DNA of 28,409 bases from an uncultured Bacilli bacterium (lineage in GTDB: Bacteria > Bacillota_I > Bacilli_A > RF39 > UBA660), in the NCBI GenBank assembly GCA_910583685.1, contig CAJTXY010000018.1:1-28409 (forward strand). Reading direction: 5' to 3'. Made by a program: the position numbers and the translations under genes. A model generated the notes under the pieces. It saw only the letters and a list, made by a program, of their open reading frames with translations. It searched no databases and was not told where the DNA came from. Below are positions 1-7,443 of this stretch, in pieces; position 1 is the stretch's first letter; each line of letters begins with the position of its first letter.

Positions 1-354
1 AAGGAGTTAAGTTTAGGTACTAAAACAATTTCAAATTCTTTATCAAGACTTAAAAAACAAAAATATATTATCATCAAATATGTTGATGGTAAGCGAAGAA
101 TATATTTGAATCCTGAAATAGTAAGTAAAGCAAATGCTAATGTGGTAGAAAAAAAATTCCAAGAATCTATGGAAGAAAATTACTACCATAATAGAAGAGT
201 TAATAATAGAAAAAATAATAGAAATAATATTGGTCCAATTATGACGAAAGATTCTGATGGTGTAGAGTTATGGGATGGTGTGAGATGTGAAGCTATTCCA
301 CTTTCACCTGAAGAAGAAAAAGAAATGCAAGAATTAATGAAAGATTATATGTAG
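1..354 (+). CDS. Winged-helix DNA-binding protein, C-terminal part (partial)
   Basis: The reading frame is open from base 1 and ends at 354, so the start lies outside the window; 117 residues are visible. The first 40 residues (ELSLGTKTISNSLSRLKKQK, then a basic YVDGKRRIYLN wing) look like the recognition helix and beta wing of a winged helix-turn-helix, as in MarR-like or replication-initiator-type helix-turn-helix proteins of mobile elements. Downstream are an Asn/Arg-rich linker and an acidic tail ending LMKDYM. A TTG at 106 could be read as a start, but the frame continues upstream with convincing domain sequence. It probably regulates or replicates the element; the exact role is not visible. 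Confidence 0.6.
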   Translation, partial: KELSLGTKTISNSLSRLKKQKYIIIKYVDGKRRIYLNPEIVSKANANVVEKKFQESMEENYYHNRRVNNRKNNRNNIGPIMTKDSDGVELWDGVRCEAIPLSPEEEKEMQELMKDYM

Positions 355-421
355 AGAAAGGAGAGATGTTTATGATTGGAGGAATCAATTTATAAATAAC
401 ATGAAAAGGGGGAATGAGAAA

Positions 422-568
422 ATGGAGGTCGTATATAATGTAGTTTTTAGTGTAAAAAATAATGTAGAAAAAACCGATAAAGAAATAGAAGATATTTTAA
501 CAAAGAAATTGTTAAGAGCTATTCTAAACTTAGAAAATGCAAATAGCATAGCTTTAAATAATTGTTAA
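422..568 (+). CDS. Small hypothetical protein preceding the recombinase (48 aa)
   Basis: ATG at 422 follows a strong GGGGG ribosome binding site (AAAAGGGGGAATGAGAA). The 48-residue product begins MEVVYNVVFSVKNN and has an amphipathic helix-like second half (KEIEDILTKKLLRAILNLEN), ending in NNC. I do not recognise a family. It sits 66 bases upstream of the serine recombinase. Small ORFs in this place are common in elements of this kind and some are recombination directionality factors, but nothing in the sequence shows that here. A similar-sized ORF precedes the recombinase of element 2. Confidence 0.5.
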   Translation: MEVVYNVVFSVKNNVEKTDKEIEDILTKKLLRAILNLENANSIALNNC

Positions 569-575
569 TATGAAG

Positions 576-581
576 TATAAT
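576..581 (+). promoter_or_regulatory. Putative -10 box for the serine recombinase
   Basis: A perfect TATAAT lies 54 bases before the recombinase start, in the gap after the 48-residue ORF. No clear -35 box is visible. It would allow the recombinase to be transcribed separately from the upstream ORF. Confidence 0.4.
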
Positions 582-606
582 ACCTTTATAGATTTAAGTT
601 TGTTTT

Positions 607-629
607 ACCTCAAGGAAGTTTGAGGTGAT
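607..629 (+). promoter_or_regulatory. Hairpin sequestering the recombinase ribosome binding site
   Basis: ACCTCAA (607-613) pairs perfectly with TTGAGGT (620-626) across a six-base loop. The right arm contains most of the Shine-Dalgarno sequence GAGGTGAT (622-629) of the recombinase that starts at 635. In mRNA this 7-bp stem would hide the binding site and limit integrase synthesis. The pairing is seen directly; the regulatory role is inferred. Confidence 0.5.
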
Positions 630-634
630 AGCAA

Positions 635-2239
635 ATGGAAAAGGTAGGTGTATATTGTAGACTATCTGATGAAGATAGATATAAGAAAAACAAAAATGAT
701 GATAGTGAATCAATTGCTAATCAAAAAAGTATGCTTTTAAAATATGCTTTAGAGCAAGATTGGGAAATCGTTGATATATATTCAGATGATGACTATTCAG
801 GAGCAGGAACTTATAGACCTGATTTTGAAAGAATGATTAAAGATTGTGAATCAGGAAGAATTAATATTGTTCTATGTAAAACCCAAAGTAGATTTTCAAG
901 AGATATGGAAGTAATAGAAAAATATCTTCATAATAAGTTTGTTGAATGGGGAGTTCGATTTGTTAGTATTGTAGATAATGCTGATACTGATAATGAAGCG
1001 AATAAAAAATCAAGACAAATCAATGGACTTGTCAATGAATGGTATTTAGAGGATTTATCAAATAATGTTAAGAAATCTTTAAAGAACAAAAGAGAAGATG
1101 GATTATATATGGGAAGTTTTGCTCCCTATGGTTATTTGAAAGATCCAAATGATAAACACAAGTTAATAATTGATGAAAATGTAGCTTATGTAGTAAGAGA
1201 GATATTTGAAAAATATAAAGAGGGAATTGGTTATCATAGAATTTGTGCAAGTCTAAATGAAAGAAATATACTATGTCCATCTCTTTATAAAAAATCTATT
1301 GGGAGTAATTTTGTTTGTTGCAACTTTAATTATAAAACAACTGGTATATGGACTTCTGATACGATTGCTAAAATGCTTCAAAATGAAGTTTATATTGGTA
1401 ATTTAATACAAGGAAAAAGAACAAATATTAGTTATAAAAATCACAAATCAAAGAAAGTTCCTAAGTCTGAATGGTGTAGAACTGAAAATGCACACGAACC
1501 AATCATTGATAAAGAAACTTGGTATTTAGTACAAAAAAGATTAGGTAAACATGAGAAACCTATGTCTAATGGTAAGATTCATATATTAAGTCAAAAAGTA
1601 TATTGCGAAGAATGTGGAAGAATATTTATGAGAAACCAATGCAACATTACTTGTGCAGGTGGAAAAGTAGAAAAAAGAGCATATCTTCAATGCAAAGGTA
1701 ATAAAAAATATCATACTTGCGACAACAATCGTTCTATAAGACTTGAGCTATTAGAAGAATATGTACTAAATGCAATCAATGAATTATTAAAAAAATGTAA
1801 TGAAGCATTGTTAAAAAGTGATTTAGAAAAAGAACTTAATAAAGAAAATAACCAAGATATAATCATAACTAATCTTAATAAAGAAAAAGCAAATCTTGAA
1901 AAAAAGATAAACGAAAGCAAATTATATTTTAAAAATCTTTATCAAGATAAGATGAAAGGTGTCATCTCTGAAGAAGATTTTCAGATGTTAAGAGAAGAAT
2001 ATACAAAAGATGTTGAGGGTTATCAAACTAGACTTGAAGAGATTGAAAACGAGCTAGGAGAGACTGAATCACGAAAACAAAATTCAAAAGATATTGAGAG
2101 CATACTTAAAAAATATAAAAATATTAAAGAACTAAATAAAATAATAGTTGATGAATTTATTGAAAAAATATATATTGGTAAGCTGAATAAGGAAACAAAT
2201 ACACGGGAAATCAGATTAGAGTGGAATCTTGATTTATAA
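635..2239 (+). CDS. Large serine recombinase (site-specific integrase)
   Basis: The 534-residue product is a large serine integrase of the kind that moves prophages and ICE-like elements. The N-terminal resolvase domain (1-150) has the YCRLS motif with Arg9 and the likely nucleophile Ser11, and SRFSRD at 85-90. A Recombinase domain follows (about 160-300). A zinc ribbon comes next (Cys324, Cys327 and later cysteines such as Cys353 and Cys362). Then there is a long Lys/Glu-rich coiled coil (about 395-480), typical of the C-terminal domain that controls integration direction. All parts are present, so it is probably active. Its stop lies just before the junction with the interrupted amidase, which fits an att-adjacent integrase. 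The hairpin at 607-626 may limit its translation. Confidence 0.95.
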   Translation: MEKVGVYCRLSDEDRYKKNKNDDSESIANQKSMLLKYALEQDWEIVDIYSDDDYSGAGTYRPDFERMIKDCESGRINIVLCKTQSRFSRDMEVIEKYLHNKFVEWGVRFVSIVDNADTDNEANKKSRQINGLVNEWYLEDLSNNVKKSLKNKREDGLYMGSFAPYGYLKDPNDKHKLIIDENVAYVVREIFEKYKEGIGYHRICASLNERNILCPSLYKKSIGSNFVCCNFNYKTTGIWTSDTIAKMLQNEVYIGNLIQGKRTNISYKNHKSKKVPKSEWCRTENAHEPIIDKETWYLVQKRLGKHEKPMSNGKIHILSQKVYCEECGRIFMRNQCNITCAGGKVEKRAYLQCKGNKKYHTCDNNRSIRLELLEEYVLNAINELLKKCNEALLKSDLEKELNKENNQDIIITNLNKEKANLEKKINESKLYFKNLYQDKMKGVISEEDFQMLREEYTKDVEGYQTRLEEIENELGETESRKQNSKDIESILKKYKNIKELNKIIVDEFIEKIYIGKLNKETNTREIRLEWNLDL

Positions 2240-2261
2240 TATAACCTAATAATTTTAGTAT

Positions 2262-2310
2262 AAATGATAGTTTTTGGGGAAAACCGATACAAGCCACGGT
2301 GGTAGAGATC
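2262..2310 (+). other. Right attachment site (attR) of element 1, approximate
   Basis: From about 2289 the DNA encodes a normal amidase beginning at SHGGRDPGT. Upstream of that, the expected hydrophobic strand of an IVIDAGHGG motif is missing and is replaced by unrelated sequence. The change from element to host therefore lies close to the codons for His-Gly-Gly (2295-2303). The exact crossover needs the left junction or an uninterrupted homologue. Confidence 0.6.
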
Positions 2311-2855
2311 CAGGAACGAGATATCAAAATATTCTAGAAAAAGATTTAAATTTAGAAATTTCAAAAGTATTAAGAAATACATTAATCGAGCAAGGGGCAA
2401 TAGTATATCTAATTCGCAACGAAGATGAAGACTTATCAAGCAAATGGGATAGTGGTAAAAAAAGAGGAGACTTATACCGCAGAATTTTATTCATTCAAAA
2501 AGTAAAAAGTGATCTCTACTTATCAATCCATTTAAATTGGTATAATAATGCCTATCATCAAGGTGCAGAAGTACTCTATAACGCCATTAATCCTAAAAAT
2601 AAAATACTTGGAGAAAAAATTATGGAAAATTTTCGAAAAGATACCTATACCAAGAGAAAGCTAATTACAACTGACTTATATTTATATAGAAATACGAGAG
2701 TCCCTGGGGTGTTGATCGAATGTGGTTTCTTATCTAACCCAAATGAACGTTATCTATTACAAACAGAAAAGTATCAAAAAAAAGTAGCCAAAGTAATAAC
2801 AAATGGTGTAATTGAGTATATCAAAGAAATAAAAAAAGATACCGAAGTATCCTAA
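2274..2855 (+). pseudogene. cwlD: CwlD-like N-acetylmuramoyl-L-alanine amidase, 5' end displaced by element 1
   Basis: This is an Amidase_3 zinc hydrolase of the CwlD type, which in spore formers removes peptides from muramic acid to make cortex muramic lactam. The zinc and catalytic residues are present: His of SHGG, Glu in LEKDLNLE, His in SIHLNW, and Glu in IECGFLSNPNE. The run with KKRGDLYRRI before the SIHLN strand also resembles CwlD. Only the start is missing: no signal or anchor and no first beta strand. The first in-frame start is a TTG at 2274 with no ribosome binding site. The recombinase stop is 34 bases upstream, so the gene appears interrupted by integration. The 5' part should lie at the far left end of element 1. 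Precise excision would restore it. It converges with the SpoIID-like gene, with a 4-base overlap at the stops. Confidence 0.8.
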
Positions 2856-3910
2856 ACAAAACGCTTGATGACTACACTTGGATAGTAATAACGAATAATA
2901 TCAGTATAACTACAATTATTCTTCGCCATCTCATTTGCACCAAATTGACTAAGTCCTAAACTAATTCCAAATCCTCTAGTGATAAATCGAATATGGTCCT
3001 TATTCATAATGATGGTAATATCATCGGAAGGAAGATTTAAAAGCTTTTTAAAAGTAACGCCATCCATAATCTCATTACCAACTTTGATCTCCTTAATTCG
3101 ATTGTTAGGAAAGGTTGATAAGATTTCCATATTAGTAAACTCTTCTTTTTTTATATTAAAAATCCCTTCCAATTGTTCATAATTATAATCAGTGATTTTC
3201 ATAAATTGAGGAGAAGCATAGTCCCACAAACTTGGTCTTGATTCAAGATATAAGTAAGCAGGATCAACAGATGTATAACCATTGCTACAAATATGAACAA
3301 AAGGTGTTATATAGTGATCATCGTAAACCACAAATTCACGATCAGTCTCTTCAACCGCACGAAGTAATTTGTGATAAGTAGAGTTATAATCCTTAATCCA
3401 AGCAAGTTTATAATAGGATAAAGGTTTATAAATCTGAAAACGATTAACAGCCATAATCTTCTTTTCCTCATCCATCTCTTTGAAAGCATAAGTTCGATAT
3501 AAAATCGCAAGAGATTTTAGTGTTTCTAACTCCATTTCCATATTTGCATTCGTTGCCAAAACACCTAGGAGGTATTCCTTAAGCGTTAGTTCAACAACGA
3601 TATGATCATCTAATTCTACTGTTACTAAATAATGGGCATCACTATAATCGTGATCCTCTTTAATAACCTCAATCTCCTCTTCCTCTTCTTCCAAATCGAC
3701 AGTTTTAACAATAATACCATCAATAACTAAAAAAGCTTTATGACCTTTAAAGTCAATATTGTTATTTTTTACAAAGTTTCGAGTTCGACGTTTAATATCA
3801 TCATCACTCGCATTAATACCTAATTCTTTGGAAAATTCATAGGCCATAGTTAAATACAAGTATAATACATCTTCATTTCCAACATCTTTAATTTCATATC
3901 TATAAAACAT
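2852..3910 (-). CDS. SpoIID/LytB-like protein lacking key catalytic residues and a signal peptide
   Basis: The 352-residue product has a SpoIID-like region from about residue 92 to the end. It includes EYLLGVLA (112-119), LETLKSLAILYRTYA (128-142), TRGFGISLGLSQFGA (311-325) and a YYYPSVVI tail. SpoIID is a membrane lytic transglycosylase of engulfing spore formers. Its catalytic Glu lies in a GVVAAEMP motif; here the aligned residue is Asn121 (ATNAN). The usual GFGHGVGMSQ motif reads GFGISLGLSQ, without its His. There is no N-terminal membrane segment; residues 1-70 form a separate soluble-looking domain followed by a Glu-rich linker. It may bind glycan or be a non-enzymatic relative. The start follows TAGGTGATATT on the minus strand. 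It faces the Abi gene across 136 bases. Confidence 0.75.
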   Translation of the reverse strand: MFYRYEIKDVGNEDVLYLYLTMAYEFSKELGINASDDDIKRRTRNFVKNNNIDFKGHKAFLVIDGIIVKTVDLEEEEEEIEVIKEDHDYSDAHYLVTVELDDHIVVELTLKEYLLGVLATNANMEMELETLKSLAILYRTYAFKEMDEEKKIMAVNRFQIYKPLSYYKLAWIKDYNSTYHKLLRAVEETDREFVVYDDHYITPFVHICSNGYTSVDPAYLYLESRPSLWDYASPQFMKITDYNYEQLEGIFNIKKEEFTNMEILSTFPNNRIKEIKVGNEIMDGVTFKKLLNLPSDDITIIMNKDHIRFITRGFGISLGLSQFGANEMAKNNCSYTDIIRYYYPSVVIKRFV

Positions 3911-4018
3911 AATATCACCTAATTTTATTATGAGAAAAAAGAAATAAATTATACAGGAGAAATAAAGTCCAAATATAAAAGCTTTTTCAGATAATTTTCA
4001 TATTTTTATAGTAAGTTT

Positions 4019-4029
4019 TATGGTATAAT
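4019..4029 (+). promoter_or_regulatory. Extended -10 promoter of the Abi/HtrA unit
   Basis: TATGGTATAAT combines TGG with a perfect TATAAT at 4024-4029. The same 11-mer occurs before two other genes in the window (18321 and 21109). The leader would be short, with AGGTGAT at 4037-4043 just before the ATG at 4047. No clear -35 box is seen. Confidence 0.6.
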
Positions 4030-4046
4030 TTACTATAGGTGATAAT

Positions 4047-5000
4047 ATGATAGAAAAAAAGTTTAAAAACCTAGAAGAGCAAATAGAAATATTAAAACAT
4101 AAGGGACTAGTGATTGAAGATGAAGACTTTGCAAAAGAAGTCCTCCTGCGTGAAAACTATTTCTTTTTAAGCGGCTATCGTATGCCATTTATGGTAGCTA
4201 ATTCAAACAAGCAATTTATAGAAGGAACAAAATTTGAAGAACTCTATAGCCTTTTTCTGTTTGATCGAGCATTTCGAAATATTTTATTTAAAAATCTACT
4301 AATTATAGAAAACAATTTAAAATCTATCACTTCTTACCAATTGTCAAAAAAATATGGTTATCGTGAAAAAGATTACTTAAAGAGTAAAAACTTTACAAGT
4401 AAACCAGAAAAAAGTCGTCAAGTAAACGACCTAATTAAAAAAATGAAAAGACAAATTAGAGTGAATGGGGCACAACATACAGCAACACAGCACTATGTAA
4501 GTAATTATGGTTATATTCCATTGTGGATTTTAGTAAAAGTGTTATCATTTGGAATTGTAAGTGAAATGTTCACAATCCTAAAAAAAGAAGACCAACAGGA
4601 GATCTGTGAAATCTATCACGTTACAATAGAAGAATTGACAACATACTTACCAATTCTTGCAAATTACAGAAACCTTTGTGCCCATGAAGATATTGTTTAT
4701 GATAATAAGACACAGCGAGATATTGAAAATACAGTCTATCATCAACTATTGAAATTGGAAAAAGAAGATGGAGAGTATAAGTATGGTAAAAACGATTTAT
4801 TTGCCTTAATTATTATTATGAAGCAAGTATTAAAGTATGAGGACTTCTTAAATATGACCTTAGAATTAGAAAGAGTGATAGATAACCTTTCCTATAATTT
4901 AAAAATAATTTCTATTGACAAAATATTAGATTTGATGGGCTTCCCTGAAAACTGGAAGGAACTATCCACAATTGAAAGGAGTGTAGATATCGATGAATAA
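4047..5000 (+). CDS. Abi_2 (AbiD/AbiF-like) HEPN-family protein
   Basis: The 317-residue product matches the Abi_2 family of abortive-infection proteins. Signs are the N-terminal helical region with LLRENYFFLSGYRMPF (33-48), FLFDRAFRNILF (70-81), and the HEPN RNase motif R-x4-H in NYRNLCAHE (Arg208, His213). Such proteins are thought to cut RNA and stop growth on phage infection. The gene follows its own extended -10 promoter and has AGGTGAT as ribosome binding site. Its last 8 bases overlap the start of an HtrA-type protease, which suggests coupled translation. It is a whole gene, of usual length and with codon use like its neighbours. Whether an RNA or protein antitoxin accompanies it cannot be told; the gap of 136 bases upstream is the place to look. 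Confidence 0.85.
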   Translation: MIEKKFKNLEEQIEILKHKGLVIEDEDFAKEVLLRENYFFLSGYRMPFMVANSNKQFIEGTKFEELYSLFLFDRAFRNILFKNLLIIENNLKSITSYQLSKKYGYREKDYLKSKNFTSKPEKSRQVNDLIKKMKRQIRVNGAQHTATQHYVSNYGYIPLWILVKVLSFGIVSEMFTILKKEDQQEICEIYHVTIEELTTYLPILANYRNLCAHEDIVYDNKTQRDIENTVYHQLLKLEKEDGEYKYGKNDLFALIIIMKQVLKYEDFLNMTLELERVIDNLSYNLKIISIDKILDLMGFPENWKELSTIERSVDIDE

Positions 5001-6087
5001 AAATGCTAAAACAGCTTTTGTGATAATAGGATCATTTATAATTGGAGCGGTGTTAACACTTAGTATTTTTAAGTTTACTCCCATTATGGACTCTTTACTA
5101 AAAACAACAATCGTGAAAGAAAATGGTAAAGTAATATTAGAAGATGGCTCTCTTGCAGACTCTGTAGAGAAAGTGTATGATGCTGTAGTTTTAATTCAAG
5201 GGTATAAAAATGAGCAAACTTCATCTACAGGAACAGGATTTTTCTATAAGGAAGATGATAATAAGGGTTATATTATGACGAATCATCACGTAATAGAAGG
5301 AATGGATTCTATAAAAATTGTATTATCAGATGATTCAGAAGTAGAAGGAAAAGTCTTAGGAAGTGATGAATACTTAGATTTAGCAGTAATTAGCATTCCT
5401 AAAAAGGCAGTCAAAAAAGTCGCTGCCATTGGAGACTCTACAAAAATGCGTCTTGGTGATACCGTGTTCACAGTAGGCTCTCCGCTAGGGTATAATTATC
5501 GTGGAAGTGTTACAAGCGGACGTCTTTCTGGAAAGGACAGAATGGTATCAGTTAGCGTTGGAAACGCAAGCAATAATGATTGGGTAATGAGAGTATTACA
5601 GACAGATGCTGCCATCAATCCTGGAAATAGTGGAGGTCCCCTATTAAATTCAAATGGAGAAGTGATTGGTATTAATTCAATGAAACTTGTTCAAGAAGAA
5701 ATTGAAGGTATGGGATTTGCAATTCCTATAGAATATGCGATGAGTCATATTGATTCTTTAGAGAAAGGCGAAAAAATAGAATGGCCAATCCTGGGAATTA
5801 ATATGATTAATGTAACAGAAAACCCAATGTATCGAAACTCTTATAAAATTGATAATAGTATTACCTCAGGCGTTATCGTTGTAAAAGTAGTGGAGAATAC
5901 AGGGGCCGCAAAGTCAGATTTAAAAGAAGGCGATGTCATTATAGCAATCAATGGGGAAAAAGTAGAGTCATCTGCCTACTTACGTTATGAACTTTATAAA
6001 TATAAAGTAGGAGAAGAAATAGAAATTACCTATAACCGAGAAGGAAAAGAACATAAAACAAAAGTAAAACTAAGTAAAGGCGAATAA
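4993..6087 (+). CDS. htrA: HtrA/DegP-type membrane-anchored serine protease
   Basis: The 364-residue product has one N-terminal membrane segment (7-28), so the protease faces the outside. The trypsin-like domain has a complete triad: His99 in MTNHHVIEG, Asp129 in YLDLAVISI and Ser213 in NPGNSGGPLL. A PDZ domain follows (about 265-360, ending KVKLSKGE). HtrA proteases degrade misfolded envelope proteins. ATG 4993 follows AAGGAG at 4977-4982 and overlaps the end of the Abi gene by 8 bases, so the two are probably on one transcript. A terminator overlaps its last codons. Confidence 0.93.
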   Translation: MNKNAKTAFVIIGSFIIGAVLTLSIFKFTPIMDSLLKTTIVKENGKVILEDGSLADSVEKVYDAVVLIQGYKNEQTSSTGTGFFYKEDDNKGYIMTNHHVIEGMDSIKIVLSDDSEVEGKVLGSDEYLDLAVISIPKKAVKKVAAIGDSTKMRLGDTVFTVGSPLGYNYRGSVTSGRLSGKDRMVSVSVGNASNNDWVMRVLQTDAAINPGNSGGPLLNSNGEVIGINSMKLVQEEIEGMGFAIPIEYAMSHIDSLEKGEKIEWPILGINMINVTENPMYRNSYKIDNSITSGVIVVKVVENTGAAKSDLKEGDVIIAINGEKVESSAYLRYELYKYKVGEEIEITYNREGKEHKTKVKLSKGE

Positions 6088-6099
6088 AATCGTCTTTTT
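6077..6099 (+). terminator. Rho-independent terminator after the protease gene
   Basis: AAGGCGA pairs with TCGTCTT (one G-U) across the loop ATAAAA, followed by TTT. The stem overlaps the stop codon of the protease gene. Confidence 0.6.
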
Positions 6100-6157
6100 A
6101 AATATTAAAAACTATGATATTATTAGTTTAGACAAAATAAGGCAGTGTGGAAGTAAT

Positions 6158-6682
6158 ATGAAAAAAATTTATGTACTACTAATGCATACCAATACGATTC
6201 CCTCCAAACTAATTAAATTGGCAACACGTTCTGAGTATAGTCATATTGGACTTAGCCTAGATAAAAGTTGCAATAAAGTGTATAGTTTTGGACGAAAGAC
6301 ACTTCGAGCAATTTGGAATGCAGGTTTCACAATAGATGATAAAAATGGTGAATTTTTCAAAGTATTTAACAAAACAAAATGTAAGATTTATGAAATAGAA
6401 ATAACAGAAGAACAATATAAAAATGTAGAAAGTATTCTAAATGATATGAAGATGAACAGTAGACTTTATAAATATGATTTCTTCTGCTTAATTCCAAGAT
6501 ATTTTGGTATTCCTATAACATTAAAAAACAGGTATGTATGCAGTTATTTTGTAGCACAAGTTCTAGAACAAGCAGGAATTCATAAGTTTAATAAGAATAC
6601 CTGTCTTGTCATTCCGAAAGATTTTGAAGAACTTACAAAGTTTGAGGAAATTTATCAAGGTAATTACACATTATATAAGTAA
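6158..6682 (+). CDS. Permuted papain-like (NlpC/P60, YiiX-type) protein
   Basis: The 174-residue product looks like a circularly permuted NlpC/P60 thiol hydrolase. The conserved His comes first (His29 in EYSHIGLSL) and the Cys near the C-terminus (Cys128 in NRYVCSYFVAQVL), followed by PKDFEEL. It has no signal peptide or membrane segment, so it probably acts in the cytoplasm. Members cut amide or lipid-linked bonds; the substrate is unknown. The ribosome binding site is weak (GTGGAAG), and TGATATTAT at 6115-6123 may be its promoter. It stands alone between two terminators. Confidence 0.7.
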   Translation: MKKIYVLLMHTNTIPSKLIKLATRSEYSHIGLSLDKSCNKVYSFGRKTLRAIWNAGFTIDDKNGEFFKVFNKTKCKIYEIEITEEQYKNVESILNDMKMNSRLYKYDFFCLIPRYFGIPITLKNRYVCSYFVAQVLEQAGIHKFNKNTCLVIPKDFEELTKFEEIYQGNYTLYK

Positions 6683-6692
6683 TAAGAAAAAG

Positions 6693-6716
6693 CAGTCTAA
6701 AAACAGACTGTTTTTT
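6693..6716 (+). terminator. Rho-independent terminator
   Basis: CAGTCT (6693-6698) pairs with AGACTG (6705-6710) across AAAAAC, followed by six T. It closes the single-gene unit at 6158-6682. Confidence 0.8.
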
Positions 6717-6734
6717 ATGTGATGTTAAGTCTAG

Positions 6735-6765
6735 TTGACAAATTTCCACTTCAAATTGGTAGAAT
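6735..6765 (+). promoter_or_regulatory. Promoter of the XRE/solenoid operon
   Basis: A perfect TTGACA (6735-6740) is followed after 19 bases by TAGAAT (6760-6765), itself preceded by TGG as an extended -10. A second TATAAT lies at 6783-6788, closer to the gene, and may be an alternative. Confidence 0.55.
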
Positions 6766-6807
6766 GCAACCACAAGAAAGTATATAATAAAGACGAGGTG
6801 AAAGAAA

Positions 6808-7443
6808 ATGACAATTGGAGAAAAACTCCTAAATTTAAGAAAAGAAAAACATTTATCCCAAGAAGAAGTAGCAGAAAAGTTAAATGTTACAAGACAGACA
6901 ATATCAAAATGGGAAACAGATGGTAGTACACCTGATTTTGATAAAATTGTTCCTCTTTGTAAATTATATGGAATTACCGCAGATGAACTTTTAACTGGGG
7001 AAAAAAGTACTTATGAAGGAACAAATATAAAAGAGGACTATGTCATAGATAAAAAGAAAAAAGGTACAGGAATTGCCCTTGGCGTTTTATTCTATTTCAT
7101 CGCTGTTATTTGGATTATGATTACAATCCCAGTTTTCAATATGAATCCTATTGTCTCAACAGGTATTTTTCTAGCTTTTTGTGGAATTGGAACTTATGTA
7201 ATTATTTATGTGAATATGGTCTATGGTGAAAAGGATAAGAACAAAGAAAAAGAAGAACAAGAGCCAAAAGTCTATAAACAAGTGAAGACGATTATTGATA
7301 TGATAACCCTGATAATTTATTTATATATTAGTTTTGTAACCTTTGCATGGCACATCACTTGGATATTATGGGTAGTGGCAGCCTTAATAGAAGAGATTAT
7401 CAAATTGTTCTTTATGTTAGGAGGAAAAAATAATGCAAAATAA
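6808..7443 (+). CDS. XRE-family regulator with C-terminal membrane segments
   Basis: Residues 1-62 form a standard XRE helix-turn-helix (IGEKLLNLRKEKHLSQEEVA, then VTRQTISKWE). The rest (211 residues in total) has two hydrophobic regions, about 87-130 and 165-205, separated by a Lys/Glu-rich segment. The regulator is thus probably held at the membrane and may sense envelope state. GAGGTG at 6795-6800 lies in front of the ATG. Its last 11 bases overlap the next gene, which encodes a membrane-anchored solenoid protein. That pairing of XRE regulator and DUF4097-type protein is common in Bacillota. Confidence 0.88.
   Translation: MTIGEKLLNLRKEKHLSQEEVAEKLNVTRQTISKWETDGSTPDFDKIVPLCKLYGITADELLTGEKSTYEGTNIKEDYVIDKKKKGTGIALGVLFYFIAVIWIMITIPVFNMNPIVSTGIFLAFCGIGTYVIIYVNMVYGEKDKNKEKEEQEPKVYKQVKTIIDMITLIIYLYISFVTFAWHITWILWVVAALIEEIIKLFFMLGGKNNAK

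Larger units (their letters stand above)
1..2290 (+). mobile_element. Right end of integrated serine-recombinase element (element 1)
   Basis: The stretch carries a winged-helix protein end, a small ORF and a large serine recombinase, and stops inside a cwlD-like gene. The recombinase stop codon at 2239 lies about 50 bases before recognisable amidase codons begin near 2290. That is the usual place of a large serine recombinase, next to its own att site. The left end and most cargo lie outside the window, so I cannot say whether this is a prophage, a conjugative element or a small island. The exact right boundary is uncertain by about 20 bases. Confidence 0.75.

Noticed and set aside
2023..2439. 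138-residue antisense frame across the recombinase end and the junction
   Set aside because: It is a Leu/Ser/Phe-rich antisense shadow of AT-rich coding DNA without a ribosome binding site.
4047..5000. Abi_2 protein as a Cas13-like CRISPR effector
   Set aside because: It has one HEPN motif, is 317 residues long, and there is no repeat array or cas gene in the window.
6735..6926. 63-residue frame overlapping the start of the XRE regulator
   Set aside because: It crosses the promoter and has low-complexity basic sequence; the XRE helix-turn-helix frame is clearly the real one.
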